Of a DNA stretch of 64,000 nt, positions 35,937-44,763 are shown piece by piece. Under the pieces are notes generated by a model that did not search any database, had not been told where the DNA came from, and saw only the letters and a program-made list of their open reading frames with translations. The translations under genes and the position numbers were made by a program. The stretch comes from Candidatus Lernaella stagnicola (GTDB lineage: Bacteria > Lernaellota > Lernaellaia > Lernaellales > Lernaellaceae), in the NCBI GenBank assembly GCA_030765525.1, contig JAVCCK010000003.1, forward strand, positions 240,502-304,501, read 5' to 3'. The number at the start of each line of letters is the position of its first letter. Position 1 is the first letter of the stretch.

Positions 35937-36593
35937 ATGTGGGATTACCGTGCCGCGTTGCGCCGGTGGGAGCGCGCTTACTTTCGCTCGCGCTGGAGTC
36001 GTCTGTTCGCCGAACTGATGAGTCGCAAGGCAACCCATCTTTACGATCGCGCGGCCGACGAATTGGGATCCCTGCCGCCGGGTAGCCGGTTGGCGGATAT
36101 CGGCTGCGGCCACGGGACCTTCTTGCTTCGCTACCTGCAACGCTACCCGGAGGCAAAGGGTTTCGGTCTCGACCAAAGCGCGGAGCTGATTCGCTTCGCC
36201 GACCAGCAATGCACGGCGGCCGGGGTCGATTGTGAATTCATGGTCGGTGACGTGCATGACGCGCCCCTGCCCGCCGCCGCCTTCGACGCGATGGTATCGA
36301 CAAGTTCCATCTACTGCTGGCACGACCCCACGCGGGCCCTCGACAATCTATACGGCGCCCTGAAACCCGGCGGTCGTTTTCTGCTTTGGGAAATGTTGCC
36401 GGTGCGCAGTTTCGCCGACGCCTGGACCAGTCTGTTCGATCACAAAGTGTACGGGCTGAGTTTGCCTGCCTATACCGAGACTGAGATGCGCGAATTCGTA
36501 CGTCGCAGCCGCTTCCAAGAAGCGAAGGTCGAGATCGACCGGTTGATTATCCGCTTTGAGTTTTCGCGCCCGCTAGCCGACAATGAGCGGTAA
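35937..36593 (+). CDS. Class I SAM-dependent methyltransferase (second copy type)
   Basis: 218 residues. The SAM site is LADIGCGHGTFLLRYLQRYP (about 51-70), with GFGLDQS as the acidic loop and a DPTRALDNLYGALKPGGRF segment characteristic of UbiE/COQ5-like methyltransferases. The ribosome site is weak, in contrast to the small ORF upstream. Its TAA shares one base with the ATG of the next radical SAM gene (TAATG), so the two are translationally coupled. The substrate is unknown; it could act on the same product as the radical SAM enzyme. Confidence 0.85.
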   Translation: MWDYRAALRRWERAYFRSRWSRLFAELMSRKATHLYDRAADELGSLPPGSRLADIGCGHGTFLLRYLQRYPEAKGFGLDQSAELIRFADQQCTAAGVDCEFMVGDVHDAPLPAAAFDAMVSTSSIYCWHDPTRALDNLYGALKPGGRFLLWEMLPVRSFADAWTSLFDHKVYGLSLPAYTETEMREFVRRSRFQEAKVEIDRLIIRFEFSRPLADNER

Positions 36594-38062
36594 TGAACGT
36601 ACTGCTCGTTAATCCGACATCCCTTCGCGACCAGCGTGCCGGGCCTTACAGCAAGCTGATGTTTCCGGTCGCGCCGTTGGGCCTGGCCTACTTGGCGGCC
36701 GTGGCGCGCGACGCCGGGCACAACGTGCGGGTCGAGGATCAATACGCGTCGGGATGCAGCGCCTCGGAGATCGGTGCGCTGGCGGCGGAGCACCGGGCCG
36801 ACGTCGTAGGATTCAGTTGTCTTTCGCCGAACGTTCTGGCGGTGCGGGAAAACGTGGCTGCCGTACGGGAGCGCCTGCCCGAAACACACATCGTGCTTGG
36901 CAACATGCACGCCGCCTATTTTGCCGCCGAGATGTTGCGCGACCTGCCGATCGACAGCGTTGTTGTCGGTGAAGGGGAAAACGCGTTTCGGATGCTGCTG
37001 CAAAAGTTGGCGGCAAACGAAGAACTCGCGGGGACGCCGGGGCTCGCGGTTCGAGTCGGCGACGAAGTTGTCACCCGCCCGACGGGCGACGGCGTGAACC
37101 CGGTGGAGGTTCCGCGACCGGCCTGGGACCTTTTCCATCTGCCCTATTATCACTGCCCACCCCGCTTCATGATGCGCGAGGTCATGCTGCCGGTGCAGGC
37201 GGCGCGCGGCTGCCCGTACAACTGCGCGTATTGCTCGCAGAACATGTTCCATCCGACTGTGCGCAAACGGCCGTTGGTGGAGGTTGTCGAGGAAATCGCC
37301 TGGCTGGGCGAAGCGTTCGGCGTGCATGGCTTTGGTTTCACGGACTCATTGTTCCCGTTTACCGAAGCCGAGGGGCTGGAGTTCTGCCACCTGCTGGACG
37401 CACGCGGCTTGGTGGGCCGGGTAAATTGGTTTACCGAGACGCGCTACGACCGCATGACGCCGCGCCTGCTACGGGAAATAAAACGATGCGGCTGCCGATT
37501 CGTCATGTACGGCTTCGAAACCGCCAGTCGTCGGCTGCTCGAGATGATGGGGAAGCAAGTCGATCCGGAGCAAGCGTTCCAGACGATGCGCTGGACCAAA
37601 GAGGCGGGCTTGGGCTCCTACGGTCTGTTCATGATCGGGTTTCCCACGGAGACCGTCGCGGAGGCCAAGGAAACGATTCGTTTTGCCCGGCGGCTGGATT
37701 GCGACGTGGTCAGCTTCGCGCGGGTTACGCCCTACCCCGGCTCACGGTTGTACGAGGACCACAAGAATTCGTTTCCGCCCGACGTTCAACCCTGGCAGTG
37801 GAACAACCAGTACCGGCCGGCTGTCGGCGAGACGATTTGGGCGATGCCGGGGCTGTCGCACGAGCAAATCACGGGCCTGGTGCGCGACGCCATGGTTTCC
37901 TACTACCTGCGCCCCCGCATTATCCTGCGCCACTTGCGTCGCGGTACGTTTTCGGCGCCGGAGTTGGCGACCGCGGCTTGGTCTCTCCTGCGGGAAATGG
38001 GCGGTAAAGTGCTCGGCGGTTTTCGGCGCGGGAAGGTCAGCGCCGCACCGCGGCCCGAATAA
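36593..38062 (+). CDS. B12-binding radical SAM protein 1
   Basis: 489 residues. A Rossmann-type cobalamin-binding domain fills about residues 1-150 (GLAYLAAVARDAGHNVRVED then VVVGEGENAF), followed by a radical SAM core with the 4Fe-4S motif C207-x3-C211-x2-C214 (ARGCPYNCAYCSQ) and a helical C-terminal extension. No D-x-H-x-x-G motif is seen, as is usual for class B members, which bind B12 base-off without His. Known relatives methylate unactivated carbons or rearrange lipids and peptides. It is coupled to the preceding methyltransferase, and its end overlaps the convergent radical SAM gene by 26 bp. Confidence 0.88.
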   Translation: MNVLLVNPTSLRDQRAGPYSKLMFPVAPLGLAYLAAVARDAGHNVRVEDQYASGCSASEIGALAAEHRADVVGFSCLSPNVLAVRENVAAVRERLPETHIVLGNMHAAYFAAEMLRDLPIDSVVVGEGENAFRMLLQKLAANEELAGTPGLAVRVGDEVVTRPTGDGVNPVEVPRPAWDLFHLPYYHCPPRFMMREVMLPVQAARGCPYNCAYCSQNMFHPTVRKRPLVEVVEEIAWLGEAFGVHGFGFTDSLFPFTEAEGLEFCHLLDARGLVGRVNWFTETRYDRMTPRLLREIKRCGCRFVMYGFETASRRLLEMMGKQVDPEQAFQTMRWTKEAGLGSYGLFMIGFPTETVAEAKETIRFARRLDCDVVSFARVTPYPGSRLYEDHKNSFPPDVQPWQWNNQYRPAVGETIWAMPGLSHEQITGLVRDAMVSYYLRPRIILRHLRRGTFSAPELATAAWSLLREMGGKVLGGFRRGKVSAAPRPE

Positions 38063-39458
38063 TTCTCCATCCCTGCCGCACGGTTTGCCGTAGCGACTGC
38101 CAGTCACGCAGCGCCGCCAGTCGCCGCAGAATGTACCCAACGCGGAAGTAGAAGGAACGCATCATGCGGGCCTGCGCGCTCTCCAAAGCCGCGTAATCCA
38201 GTTCGGCGGCGTACGATTGCGACCCCGGTGAGAAGGGATCGATACTCTCGCCAAGCAGGCCGGCCCCGGGTCGTGGGGCGAAAAGGTTGAATGAGGCGAA
38301 ATCAAGCGGCAGCGACAGGGCAAGGCGCCGCGTCTTCTCGAGGGTGCCTTCGGTTTCGCCGGGCAAACCGAGGATGAAATGACCCACGGTTTGAATGCCG
38401 TGGCGGCGGCAGGCGCGAATTGCTTCGGCGGCGACGGCCGGCTCGTAGCGGTCTTTGTGATCGCCGAGTAGTTGCCGATCGCCGGTCTCGATTCCGAAGC
38501 CGACATAGCGGCAGCCCGCGCGGGCCATCAGCTTGATCTGGGCGGGCGAAAGCTTGTCGGGCCGAGCGAAGCAGAACCACTGAAATCGCCATTCCTTTTG
38601 CAGCAGAAGTTCGCAGAAGCGTTCGACGTGGGCGTCGCTCCAGTTGAATGTCGCCTCACGCAACTGCAGGCTGGGCACGTGCTGAGCGTGCAACCAAGCC
38701 AGTTCCTCGGCGAGGTTGTCCTCATCGCGCGGTGCGAAATGAATCATCCCCGTATTGCAAAAGTCGCAGCGATACGGGCAGCCGTGCATGCCCACGGTGC
38801 TCGCTACCGGCTCGGGCAAGGGCAAAGCGAAGCGATAGGGTCGCCGAAAGAACATGTCGTGCGAGGGAAGCGGATAGGCAAAGGGCTCGGGTCCCGGCAA
38901 TCGGCCGTCGATAATGTCCTCGCCGTCGCGGTGGGTGACGGAGGTGCCCGGCGGGAGACGCCCTTCCCGCACAAAAGTCGCGAGATCGGGCGTGGTGAGG
39001 TCGAGCAAAACACCGTCGATAAACGGATTTTCGGCCAAGGTGCGGCTTGCTTGGAAACGCGGCCAATCACCGCTGACGAAGAGCGCGGCCCCGGTTTCTT
39101 GTTTCGCCCGGCGCAGGAATTCGACGTCTTCGGACCACGATAAGAGGCTGGTTAAAGCGACAATGACCTCGGGGCGGCGGTGATGTAGGTGGGCCAGCGC
39201 CGCGGGCGGATCGAGGCCTTCGATGATCGCGTCGAGCAGAGAAACTTCGGCTACCTGAGAAAGCCATCCGCTTTGCACGACCAGATCAAAAGGTTGCCAA
39301 TAGTAGCCGGCCTTATCGATGCTGCCGCAATAGCAGTCACGCAAATAGCGCTTGGAACCGGGCGGATTTACCAGGGCCACCCCGACCGCATGAGCCGGGT
39401 TATTTCTGGCATCCTCCACCTTAACATCATGCAAAATCGACCGCCCGCTGTGTGCCAT
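38037..39458 (-). CDS. B12-type radical SAM protein 2
   Basis: About 473 residues from the ATG at 39458; a TTG at 39476 is an alternative. The N-terminal ~150 residues have the cobalamin-domain pattern but are shortened and atypical, containing GVALVNPPGSKRYLRD and VIVALTSLLSWSEDV. The radical SAM motif is C227-x3-C231-x2-C234 (HGCPYRCDFCNTG), and GIETGDRQLLGDHKDRYEP continues the TIM-barrel fold. The family is of unknown function. It is convergent with radical SAM protein 1 and divergent from the sulfatase-family enzyme, sharing an 80-bp control region with a hairpin. Confidence 0.85.
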   Translation of the reverse strand: MAHSGRSILHDVKVEDARNNPAHAVGVALVNPPGSKRYLRDCYCGSIDKAGYYWQPFDLVVQSGWLSQVAEVSLLDAIIEGLDPPAALAHLHHRRPEVIVALTSLLSWSEDVEFLRRAKQETGAALFVSGDWPRFQASRTLAENPFIDGVLLDLTTPDLATFVREGRLPPGTSVTHRDGEDIIDGRLPGPEPFAYPLPSHDMFFRRPYRFALPLPEPVASTVGMHGCPYRCDFCNTGMIHFAPRDEDNLAEELAWLHAQHVPSLQLREATFNWSDAHVERFCELLLQKEWRFQWFCFARPDKLSPAQIKLMARAGCRYVGFGIETGDRQLLGDHKDRYEPAVAAEAIRACRRHGIQTVGHFILGLPGETEGTLEKTRRLALSLPLDFASFNLFAPRPGAGLLGESIDPFSPGSQSYAAELDYAALESAQARMMRSFYFRVGYILRRLAALRDWQSLRQTVRQGWRIIRAAVRR

Positions 39459-39490
39459 TAATCGTTGCTTTTCCAATAGTTCCGTTCTAC

Positions 39491-39505
39491 CCTCCCAACG
39501 GGAGG
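39491..39505. promoter_or_regulatory. Inverted repeat between divergent genes
   Basis: CCTCCC-AAC-GGGAGG forms a perfect 6-bp inverted repeat in the divergent space between radical SAM protein 2 and the membrane sulfatase-family gene. The GGGAGG arm also resembles a ribosome site, but it lies more than 50 nt from either start. It may be an operator; the evidence is symmetry and location only. Confidence 0.3.
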
Positions 39506-39559
39506 ACTAGGCAATCCGACAGTTTGGGACCATAGCATCCCGAAGGTGGAACATTGGGC

Positions 39560-41548
39560 ATGTGCGCATCGGTTAAGGAAGTTTCGGTGTGTCCCCGTTC
39601 GACGCCCACTTGGTTGTCTATTCAAGGATTTGTCCTCATCCTCGCCGCTTTTGCCGCCGCAGTTCCGGGGTTGCGGGAAGTGCTGGCAAACGGATATATC
39701 GGCGCCGGCATGAACGGTGCGGCCCTGTCGTTGTTTCTCGCACGTTATTGGCAATGGTTTCCGTCCTTGTTGATCGCCGGCCTGCTTTGGTTCGCGGTGG
39801 CGTATTGGAACCGGAGACGTAAGGCAACGCTGCGATATTCGATGATTTTCGCGGCGATGGTTCTGCTTGTTACCGTCGCGCTTCATTATGCTTCGACGTT
39901 GCTGGTCACTGCATTTCTTAGCGACTATACGATAAACCTGCAAATGGCGGTACACCAGTTTCCGGAAGCCGTGCGCGAAACGCTTCTCCGCCAAATCGAG
40001 CTGATGTTCGGCGGCATGCGGCGCGATCCTTTGGCGATTTACGAATTCTTTGTCACCGGAAGATGGACCGGAATGGTCACGTTCGCGTTCTTCTTCGCCG
40101 GAGCGTACGGATTGACGCTCATGGGCGCTCGGCTCGGGGAGCGGCGCCTATGGCAGCGTCTCGATCGACAGTTCACGCCGATGAAATGGGCTACACCAGG
40201 GTCGATCTGGCTGCCCGTCATCGGGTTGTTGATCGCCGGGGCGATGGGCGTGCTGAGTCCCTCCGCGCTCACCGCCGGAGAGGCTAGCCGCCCCAACATC
40301 ATTCTGGTCAGTATCGACACGGTGCGCGCGGACCACGTCTCGGCCTACGGGTATGAACGGAGCACGACGCCCAACATCGACGCGTTGGCCAAACGCGGTG
40401 TCCTGTTCGAGAAGGCGATCAGCCAAAGCAGTTGGACGCTGCCGGCGCACGCGTCGATGCTGACCGGCAAATACCCCGTCGAACACGACTGCACCGCCGT
40501 GGAGGGCACTGTCTTGCAGGCGCGCGAAACCACGGTGGCCGAACTGCTTGCCGACGCCGGTTACCGCACGATCGGGATCACGTCGTCGCACTTCGTGAGT
40601 GGGATTTACGGCCTCGACCAAGGTTTCGAGACTTTTGCTTTTCGGCAGACTGACGCGGCCAAGCTGGTCGACGCGGCCATTGCGCAACTGCGACGCACCG
40701 ATGACAGGCCGTTCTTTTTGTTTCTGCATCTCTTCGATCCGCATGACCCTTACACGCCGCCGGAGGAATATGCGGAGCTCTATCTTTCACGCGGGGAGTT
40801 GGAAGAAGTCAGCGGCAACCTGAATCACGACATGCTCAAAAACGGGCCGCACGCGTTCAGTACACGACAACTGGAGATCCTCAAGGGCCGCTACGATGCC
40901 GAGATACGCTACTCGGACAACGAATTGGGCCGCCTGTTGGACGAACTGCGCCGGGCGGGTATGGATCGGCAAACCGCGATTATCGTCACGTCGGATCACG
41001 GCGAATCGTTCAATGAACACGGCATCATGGCTCACGGCACGAGCCTGTACACGGAGGAACTGCACGTCCCGTTAGTCATCAAGCCGCCGCAAGAGCTAAG
41101 TGAAGGCAAACGAGTGGGAGGCCTCGTGGAAGCCTCTGTGACCATCGCGCCAACGATTTTGGAATTCGCCGGGGTGTCTCACGACATTGCGGGTCGTCCA
41201 AGCTTGCAGTCGTTGTGGCGGCGCGACTCGTTGGACGAAACGGCGCACGCCGAAACCGCTCTCTCGATCTTCCCGCTATACAGTTATCAAGATGCCGATT
41301 GGAAAATCATCACGCCGGCGCAGGCCACGGTTGACGATTCCCTCCCGAGTCAATTGTTCGATGCAAAACACGACTGGGCTGACGAAAAGAACGTCGCCGC
41401 GATCCATCTTGACGTCGTGCGGCGATACGTGGACGACCACGTTTTTCCTTATATTGCCGTCTCCGGCACCGATCCGACGGCCCGCAAAGTGAATCTCTCC
41501 CCGCTGGAAATCCAGAAGCTTCGCTCACTGGGCTACCTGAGTCGCTAA
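39560..41548 (+). CDS. Membrane-anchored sulfatase-family enzyme (LtaS/EptA-like layout)
   Basis: 662 residues from the ATG at 39560 (AGGTGG 10 nt upstream; a TTG at 39554 is possible). Four to five N-terminal helices (about 15-220) precede a periplasmic alkaline-phosphatase-superfamily domain: NIILVSIDTVRADHVSAYGY, SSWTLPAHASMLTG with Thr293 at the nucleophile position, and VTSDHGESFNEHG. It ends with LRSLGYLSR. Membrane helices plus a Thr nucleophile resemble LtaS and phosphoethanolamine transferases more than true sulfatases. It may modify a lipid or glycan at the membrane. The last 4 bp overlap the convergent radical SAM protein 3 gene. Confidence 0.85.
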   Translation: MCASVKEVSVCPRSTPTWLSIQGFVLILAAFAAAVPGLREVLANGYIGAGMNGAALSLFLARYWQWFPSLLIAGLLWFAVAYWNRRRKATLRYSMIFAAMVLLVTVALHYASTLLVTAFLSDYTINLQMAVHQFPEAVRETLLRQIELMFGGMRRDPLAIYEFFVTGRWTGMVTFAFFFAGAYGLTLMGARLGERRLWQRLDRQFTPMKWATPGSIWLPVIGLLIAGAMGVLSPSALTAGEASRPNIILVSIDTVRADHVSAYGYERSTTPNIDALAKRGVLFEKAISQSSWTLPAHASMLTGKYPVEHDCTAVEGTVLQARETTVAELLADAGYRTIGITSSHFVSGIYGLDQGFETFAFRQTDAAKLVDAAIAQLRRTDDRPFFLFLHLFDPHDPYTPPEEYAELYLSRGELEEVSGNLNHDMLKNGPHAFSTRQLEILKGRYDAEIRYSDNELGRLLDELRRAGMDRQTAIIVTSDHGESFNEHGIMAHGTSLYTEELHVPLVIKPPQELSEGKRVGGLVEASVTIAPTILEFAGVSHDIAGRPSLQSLWRRDSLDETAHAETALSIFPLYSYQDADWKIITPAQATVDDSLPSQLFDAKHDWADEKNVAAIHLDVVRRYVDDHVFPYIAVSGTDPTARKVNLSPLEIQKLRSLGYLSR

Positions 41549-43116
41549 GTTTCCCGAACCTCATGCGGACGCACGGCCGGCTCGACGATCGCCGGCCACC
41601 GGCGTTTTGAGCGCGATCGATAGAAAACCCGACGCAACGCAAAGATGCCGTAGTTCCAGATCGTTTCGTAGTGAGTGGAAATCAGCGGAATGCGTTTCTT
41701 GCGAAAGCGAATCCAGGCGAAAAAATCCGCGAACACCATCTGCACCAACCACAGCGGGAATTTTGGCACGAACCGTAACCGCCGCTTTTCGGCCAGGAGC
41801 CACGAGGTAACGCGACGTGGCAGGCTTCCAGCGAACAGCAGCAGATTGCTCAGGCGCCGAAATTTGTCGTCGGTCATGGCGTCGGGCAGGATGAATGTAT
41901 GACTCGATCCTCGCGTCTCGATTTCCCGAACCTGCTGCGCTGTGACCGCCCCCTCCCGCAGCGCCGTTTCGATGAGAGGAATTTTCGGGTAGTAGCGCAG
42001 GAAGAAGGCGATGGTCAGGTCGGGCGGGTGGTCCATGTACAAACGAATCAATTTTCGGACGTCGTCGCCGTCCTGACCCGGCATGCCAAAAATGTTGTCG
42101 GCGACGACGAAGATGTTCGCCGCCCGCAGCAGATCGAGCGCCGTGACCACCGCGCCGTCAAAACGCCCGCGATCCCCGGGGTCGCTTTTCACGCCGGGCG
42201 CTTGGGTGATGCCGACCCAGGCGTTGGTACAGTGGCTTTCCTTGAGCAGGGCGACGGTTTCTTCGTCGATGGAATCGGGCGATATCCAGCAGAAGTAGGG
42301 GATGTCGACATGCCGCCGATATTGTTCGGCGAACTCCCGAAACCACTTGCGGTTGACGATCAAGGCGTTGTCGTGAATCAACACGGAACGCGGCCGGTAG
42401 CGCTCTTTCGCCTCCACCAACTCGGCGATGAAATCCTCGACACTGCGCGCCCGGTAATAGGGGCCCAGCCCTTTGTACATCGGCGCCAGGAAGGAATGGC
42501 AGCAGTACTTGCAGCGGTTCGGACAACCGCGGGAGGCGATGGTGTGGTACCGCCGCCGATACAACTTCGGCCAAACGTGCGCCAAAACGTCCTTGTCCGG
42601 CCACGGCAGGGAATCCAGATCGGTGATCAAAGGCCGCAACGGGTTAATCTGAACGTCGCCGTTGCGAAAACCCAGGTTGCGAATCGACGTGACCGAACCG
42701 CCGTCCTCCAGCGCGCGGGCCAGTTCGCCAAGCGCTCCCTCCCCTTCGCCGACGACGACGTAGTCCACCTCCGGATAGGCCAGTACTTCGCGCGGCACCG
42801 ACGTCGGGTGTATGCCTCCGAAGACAATCGGTATGTCGAAATACGCCTTGATGGCTCTCGCGCGATTCAGCGCCCATTGGAAGTAGTCGGTCACGACGGA
42901 GAAGCAAATCAACTGCGGCTGATAATCGGCGACGCAATCAAGCAGCGGACGTTGGTAGTCGAAAACGCGCGCCAGCGCCGGAATGGGCGCGAGGCTATCG
43001 GCGAAAAGCGCCGGATCAAAGAAGGCGCGCACTTCGTGGCCCTCGCGTTTCAGGTAGGCCGAGAGCGCCTCGATCGCGAGTGTCACCTGCACGTGTTCGA
43101 CAAATAAAATACGCAA
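41545..43116 (-). CDS. B12-binding radical SAM protein 3
   Basis: 523 residues from TTG at 43116 with AGGCAGGA upstream. The cobalamin-binding domain (about 1-140) includes FGGIHPTSVPREVLAYPEVD and VVVGEGEGALGEL. The radical SAM motif is C198-x3-C202-x2-C205 (SRGCPNRCKYCCHSF), with an extra Cys next to the third. NIFGMPGQDGDDVRKLIRLY is typical of the family barrel. Related proteins include HpnJ- and BchE-type enzymes and many unknowns. It lies alone on the minus strand between the sulfatase-family gene and radical SAM protein 4, from which it is divergent. Confidence 0.87.
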   Translation of the reverse strand: MRILFVEHVQVTLAIEALSAYLKREGHEVRAFFDPALFADSLAPIPALARVFDYQRPLLDCVADYQPQLICFSVVTDYFQWALNRARAIKAYFDIPIVFGGIHPTSVPREVLAYPEVDYVVVGEGEGALGELARALEDGGSVTSIRNLGFRNGDVQINPLRPLITDLDSLPWPDKDVLAHVWPKLYRRRYHTIASRGCPNRCKYCCHSFLAPMYKGLGPYYRARSVEDFIAELVEAKERYRPRSVLIHDNALIVNRKWFREFAEQYRRHVDIPYFCWISPDSIDEETVALLKESHCTNAWVGITQAPGVKSDPGDRGRFDGAVVTALDLLRAANIFVVADNIFGMPGQDGDDVRKLIRLYMDHPPDLTIAFFLRYYPKIPLIETALREGAVTAQQVREIETRGSSHTFILPDAMTDDKFRRLSNLLLFAGSLPRRVTSWLLAEKRRLRFVPKFPLWLVQMVFADFFAWIRFRKKRIPLISTHYETIWNYGIFALRRVFYRSRSKRRWPAIVEPAVRPHEVRET

Positions 43117-43293
43117 TATCCTGCCTTTCGTCCCGGTACTCCGCCGCTGAAGGTAGCAGCAAAGCCCATTCCGGGCAAGAAACCGAGCCGCCCCGACGAC
43201 GCGACAGTTGATTTCAGTGCGACCGCGATCTACCCTGCCACTGGGGGTTTTTCACCCCGCCGCCACGGGTCCGAGCACGAGGTAACCGACCGC

Positions 43294-44760
43294 ATGAGCC
43301 AGTACGACGTCGTGATGATCAACACCCCCCTTGTACGGTACGGGTTCAACTTGAGCGGCGTGGTCTCGATCCCGCACCTGGGCTTGGGTTATCTCGGAGC
43401 CGTCTTGGATCGGGCGGGGTATCGCGTCGCGTATCGCAACGCGCAGTTTACGCCGGAAAATCCGCTGCTGCATCCCGCCGGTCTGCCGGATGCGCCGATC
43501 TATTTTCTGACGGCAAAAATCACGAACCTCGCGCCGACTCACGAAATCGCCGTTGGCCTCAAACGCCTCAAGCCCAACGCGCGCGTCGTTCTGGGCGGAC
43601 CGTGCAACATTGTCCAGCCGGATTTGCTGTTCGAACAGTTCCCCGCCTTCGACCTACTGGCGACCGGCGAAGGTGAAGCGATCGTCGTGCCGCTGGTCGA
43701 AGCGTTGCTGGCGGGCGGCGACATGGATGCGCTCCGTGCGGTGCCCGGCATGGCGATACGGCACGGGGATTCCACCATCGACACCGGCCCCGCGCCTTCG
43801 GCTGACCTGAACGAGAAGCTCTTTCCGCTGCGGCGATTGTGGCGGCATCACCCGCTGCGCTTGCATCCACCCTACGGCATCTTTCCGCCTGCCACGCTCA
43901 TGGAAACGGCTCGCGGCTGCAGTTACAACTGCCGTTTTTGCTGCATATCGAAAGAACCCCGCTCTCGGCCCATCGATTGGGTCGTCGAAGAAGCGCGCGA
44001 ATTGGTGGAAGACCGCGGCGTGCGCGAGATACATTTCGTCGACCCCACATTCACGATGGACCCTGACCGGGCGCTGGCGCTTTGCCGACGGTTGCAGGAT
44101 GTCCGCGGCTCGCTGCACTGGAGTTGTAAAACCCGCCCGGATTGTGTTTCACCGGCCTTGCTGCGCGAGATGGCCGCCTCCGGCTGCTACATGATCGCCT
44201 ACGGCATCGAGTCGGCCGCTTCGGAAGTATTGGATCAAGTCAACAAGTCGATTGACTTGGAACAGACGCGGCGGGCACTGGAAGAAACCCACGCCGCCGG
44301 GATTCGCAGCATCGGCTATGTGCTCGTGGGTTCGCCGGGGGAGACCAGCGCCACGATTCGCCGGACCAATCGCTTTATCAGAAAGGCGAATACGTGGTTC
44401 GTGTTGTTCGGCGTCTACCTGCCGTTGCCGGATGCCGAACGGGAGCCCGATAAAGCCGCGCTGATTCCGGAAATCATCCGCTATTACACAACCGGTCGAT
44501 CGAAAGAATTTGAGACCGTCGCACCGGCGGGCTTCACTCACCGGCAGCTCAACCGCTGGCTGCTACATTCGGTTCTGAGTTTCTACTTCTATCCACCCGC
44601 CGTTTGGCGGATCCTGCGGGGCTTCGGATCGCTAAGGGAAGTGCTGCACTATGGACGCGGCGCGGCGTTTTTGGTGGCGGAACTCGGTCGCTTTGCCCTC
44701 CGTCGCTTCCGGAGCCGTTTCGCCCGAAACGTGCAGTTCAGCGACAGCAACAAAGCTTGA
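43294..44760 (+). CDS. B12-binding radical SAM protein 4
   Basis: 488 residues; GAGGTAA stands upstream of the ATG. N-terminal cobalamin-type domain (HLGLGYLGAVLDRAGYRVAY, then VVLGGPCNIVQPDLLFEQFP), radical SAM motif C209-x3-C213-x2-C216 (ARGCSYNCRFCCISKE) and GIESAASEVLDQVNKSIDLE in the barrel. The loop after the cluster, GSPGETSATIRRTNRFIR, matches the family. The enzyme starts 177 nt from the divergent radical SAM protein 3 and converges on radical SAM protein 5 with only 3 nt between stops. Substrate unknown. Confidence 0.87.
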   Translation: MSQYDVVMINTPLVRYGFNLSGVVSIPHLGLGYLGAVLDRAGYRVAYRNAQFTPENPLLHPAGLPDAPIYFLTAKITNLAPTHEIAVGLKRLKPNARVVLGGPCNIVQPDLLFEQFPAFDLLATGEGEAIVVPLVEALLAGGDMDALRAVPGMAIRHGDSTIDTGPAPSADLNEKLFPLRRLWRHHPLRLHPPYGIFPPATLMETARGCSYNCRFCCISKEPRSRPIDWVVEEARELVEDRGVREIHFVDPTFTMDPDRALALCRRLQDVRGSLHWSCKTRPDCVSPALLREMAASGCYMIAYGIESAASEVLDQVNKSIDLEQTRRALEETHAAGIRSIGYVLVGSPGETSATIRRTNRFIRKANTWFVLFGVYLPLPDAEREPDKAALIPEIIRYYTTGRSKEFETVAPAGFTHRQLNRWLLHSVLSFYFYPPAVWRILRGFGSLREVLHYGRGAAFLVAELGRFALRRFRSRFARNVQFSDSNKA

Positions 44761-44763
44761 TCG

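Noticed and set aside
41899..43107. A 402-codon plus-strand frame opposite radical SAM protein 3
   Set aside because: The minus strand has the CxxxCxxC motif and a ribosome site; the antisense translation has no domain.
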